A DNA stretch of 64,000 nucleotides from Podospora pseudocomata. Its lineage: Eukaryota; Ascomycota; Sordariomycetes; Sordariales; Podosporaceae. The stretch spans positions 2,976,001-3,040,000 of the forward strand of contig NC_085890.1 in NCBI RefSeq assembly GCF_035222375.1, written 5' to 3'. Position 1 is the first letter of the stretch; each line of letters opens with the position of its first letter. Position numbers and translations under genes: made by a program. Below are positions 62,234-64,000 of this stretch, in pieces. The notes beneath the pieces were generated by a model that saw only the letters and a program-made list of their open reading frames with translations, had not been told where the DNA came from and made no database searches.

Positions 62234-64000
62234 TTAAGGTTCCAACTCAGTAATGACTCCCAGCGCTACAAGCCCCTGAAACTGAGCCCCATAGAATCCC
62301 GTAATAATGTAACCTGGAGGTGATGTGAACAGCTTCGTCTTGACGTTCCAACTCCGTGGCTTCGGTTCGTCCTCAAACTGGTAGTACCGTCCACGGTTGG
62401 TGAAGACCTAATGGTTCATTCTTCTGTTAGCTTGAGACCATTCGTCATCCCGGTTGCTGTCTGTGTTGACACTCCCTAATAAGGTGGAATGGGCAGTGGC
62501 TGCAGGTGTGCAACATACCTTGAACAGCGCTAATGCTCCCTCCGACATCAACCATCTTTCACCATCTTCCTTATAGTATTTTTGACTGATTTCAATAGCG
62601 GTGATCCTTTCCCCTCCAGGGCCATCGATATCAAAGATATCGAGATTGTCCTCGTCGTCTGAGTCAGGCAGCGGAGCCCGACCAAACATCCGACAGTCCA
62701 ATGGAACGTCCTCGTTTTGAAACTCAAAAGCCATGATCTCGTCTGCCGTACTCCATGATATCCTATGCAAGTCCTTTAAGTATATACCTCCTGGTCCGCC
62801 GAAATGGGTCCAGAATAGCGGCTTGAATCCTTGAGTGTATGACTGGGCAGGAAAAAAGAACTCTTCGTTGAGGTTGAGGTGAGCCGGTGGTATATCAGGA
62901 TACCATACTGCGGAGTTTCTCAAGATGATGTTGTTCTCCACGTCGCTACAGTCAGCGTCTTCTTTCTTGACAATCGCAATTTCGACAAGTCTGAATCCCT
63001 ATAGCACCTTGTTAGCTCTGCATCTTCCATAGGATTTTTTCACATACGTCGGACCAAACTTCCAGTGCTGCAATATCTGCTACATTCCCAAGCCGTGTTG
63101 TTATTGCAGCATCATCGGGATCACCAAGCCAGGGGGCTGAGCTTGTTGAGTCCGCAAACAGTAGAGCGTGGATACCTCGTAACCCGACAGCAACGTTGGA
63201 AACTCTTAGCTTAGAGGCATCCAGTTCGATAGATCGCTCCTTTTCCTTGGGACCAATGTAGCCGACCTTGACAGTTTGTGAGTCTGATACGACTGATAAG
63301 CCCGCAATATACGTGAAAGATCCAGCCATTATCGTCGAGGCGGAAATTCGGGCCCTTTCCTGAGGAATGGGCAGGTACTGCTTGTATCGACGGCGACATC
63401 CAGGTTTTAGCGGGCTCCATATATCAGAGTGCTCCGCTGCCGTCCCACCAACTCGTAAATTGAAGCCGGGTTTTGGAACCACCTGCTCATCCCCTTCTGC
63501 AACCGCGACCTTTGGGGTTAAACGAAGCTCCAAAATTTCCACAATGGGCAGAACGGAAAGCCAAATGTGTTGCCTGTTGTGAAGAGCGCCCCGGATCAGC
63601 TCATTCCAGTTATTGTCCTTGTCAGTGATTTGGTGATACAGCCAGCGCCAATCGCGAGCACCTCTGTAGGGATGCCGACGAACTTCAAATAGCCATGAGA
63701 GGTCTGAGTTTCGACCTATGAATCGGGATGCCCAGAATTGTTGACAATCAAATAGATGCCAAAAGGACCGTGATGCGAGGCGGGCGTGAAGAGCATCCTG
63801 TGTAGGCAGATAGAAGGCAATTGCAGTGCAAAGCTCTTCCGGAAGTGAAAGGAATGGATCGTTTCTCGATATTGGACCAGATGAAATGTTGGCCGGGGGG
63901 GCAGGGACTTCACAAGTTCCAAACCTTCGGCTCAATATCTGATCAACGTCGATGGAAAATGGATCCGATGAGAAAGGGGGCGCCGTCACTTGCCTACTGT
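62234..64000 (-). CDS. F-box protein (DUF7600-like), 5' end beyond the window
   Basis: Three exons on the minus strand: 63048 to beyond 64000, 62519-62998 and 62234-62407, at least 535 aa. The first visible exon holds an F-box: NDPFLSLPEELCTAIAFYLP, then ALHARLASRSFWHLFDCQQF. The two 3' exons follow the pattern of DUF7600-type fungal F-box proteins: IYLKDLHRISWSTADEIMAF, DIDGPGGERITAIEISQKY, then VFTNRGRYYQFEDEPK and GYIITGFYGAQFQGLVALG. F-box proteins bring substrates to SCF ubiquitin ligases. Targets of this group are unknown. No Met starts the frame before the window edge, so the start is outside or in an upstream exon. Confidence 0.85.

Overview
The window is nuclear DNA from a filamentous ascomycete, most likely a Sordariales species close to Podospora. 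Genes carry short introns of about 45-165 bp with GT-AG borders and CTAAC-type branch sites. The families are fungal (HET domain, SAT4/rhodopsin-like, GFA, 2EXR/F-box-like proteins, Fot1/pogo and Tad-like elements). One intact gene has the HET-NACHT-WD40 (HNWD) layout, with near-identical 42-residue WD repeats, that is best known from Podospora anserina het-E/het-D/het-R. The genus is inferred from those families and was not tested.

Layout. 1-4.9 kb: the 3' end of an unknown gene, a small secreted protein gene, a short coiled-coil ORF between two direct repeats, and a decayed BYS1/thaumatin-like secreted-protein gene. 5.3-16.9 kb: VPS35 (retromer), a transferrin-receptor-like M28 peptidase, a GMC oxidoreductase and a HET-domain gene. 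17-21 kb: a tRNA-like relic, a small unknown gene and a TENA/THI-4 protein gene. 21.8-33.2 kb: an NLR island with an intact HNWD gene, a Tad-like LINE fragment, an internally deleted Fot1/pogo transposon with perfect ends, and a second, older HNWD gene that is broken and carries an LTR-like insertion. 33.9 kb: tRNA-Leu(AAG) with an intron. 34-45 kb: a gene that may belong to the DUF7730 group, an apparently frameshifted gene, an exonuclease relic, a flavin monooxygenase, an empty stretch of about 2.4 kb, a SAT4-like membrane protein gene and a second unknown membrane protein gene with an apparent frameshift. 45-50 kb: an imperfect GGGCATTATCG minisatellite, a GFA-family gene, guanylate kinase and a broken 2EXR gene. 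51-64 kb: a broken second 2EXR-like gene, an MFS sugar transporter, a divergent TBP paralogue, an unknown 420-aa protein gene, a small ORF of 9-residue KR-containing repeats, an SH3-domain gene, an orphan exon-like ORF, and an F-box gene running off the right edge.

How it fits together. Housekeeping genes (VPS35, GUK1, tRNA-Leu) sit among self/non-self recognition genes (one HET gene, one intact and one dead HNWD gene) and decayed lineage-specific genes. Several dead host genes have nonsense changes of the C-to-T (CAG/CAA to TAG/TAA) kind, as expected of RIP. Two other genes are open apart from one extra C in a C-run, which could be a sequencing error. Exon borders were worked out by hand from reading frame, splice signals and family conservation. 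No searches were run.
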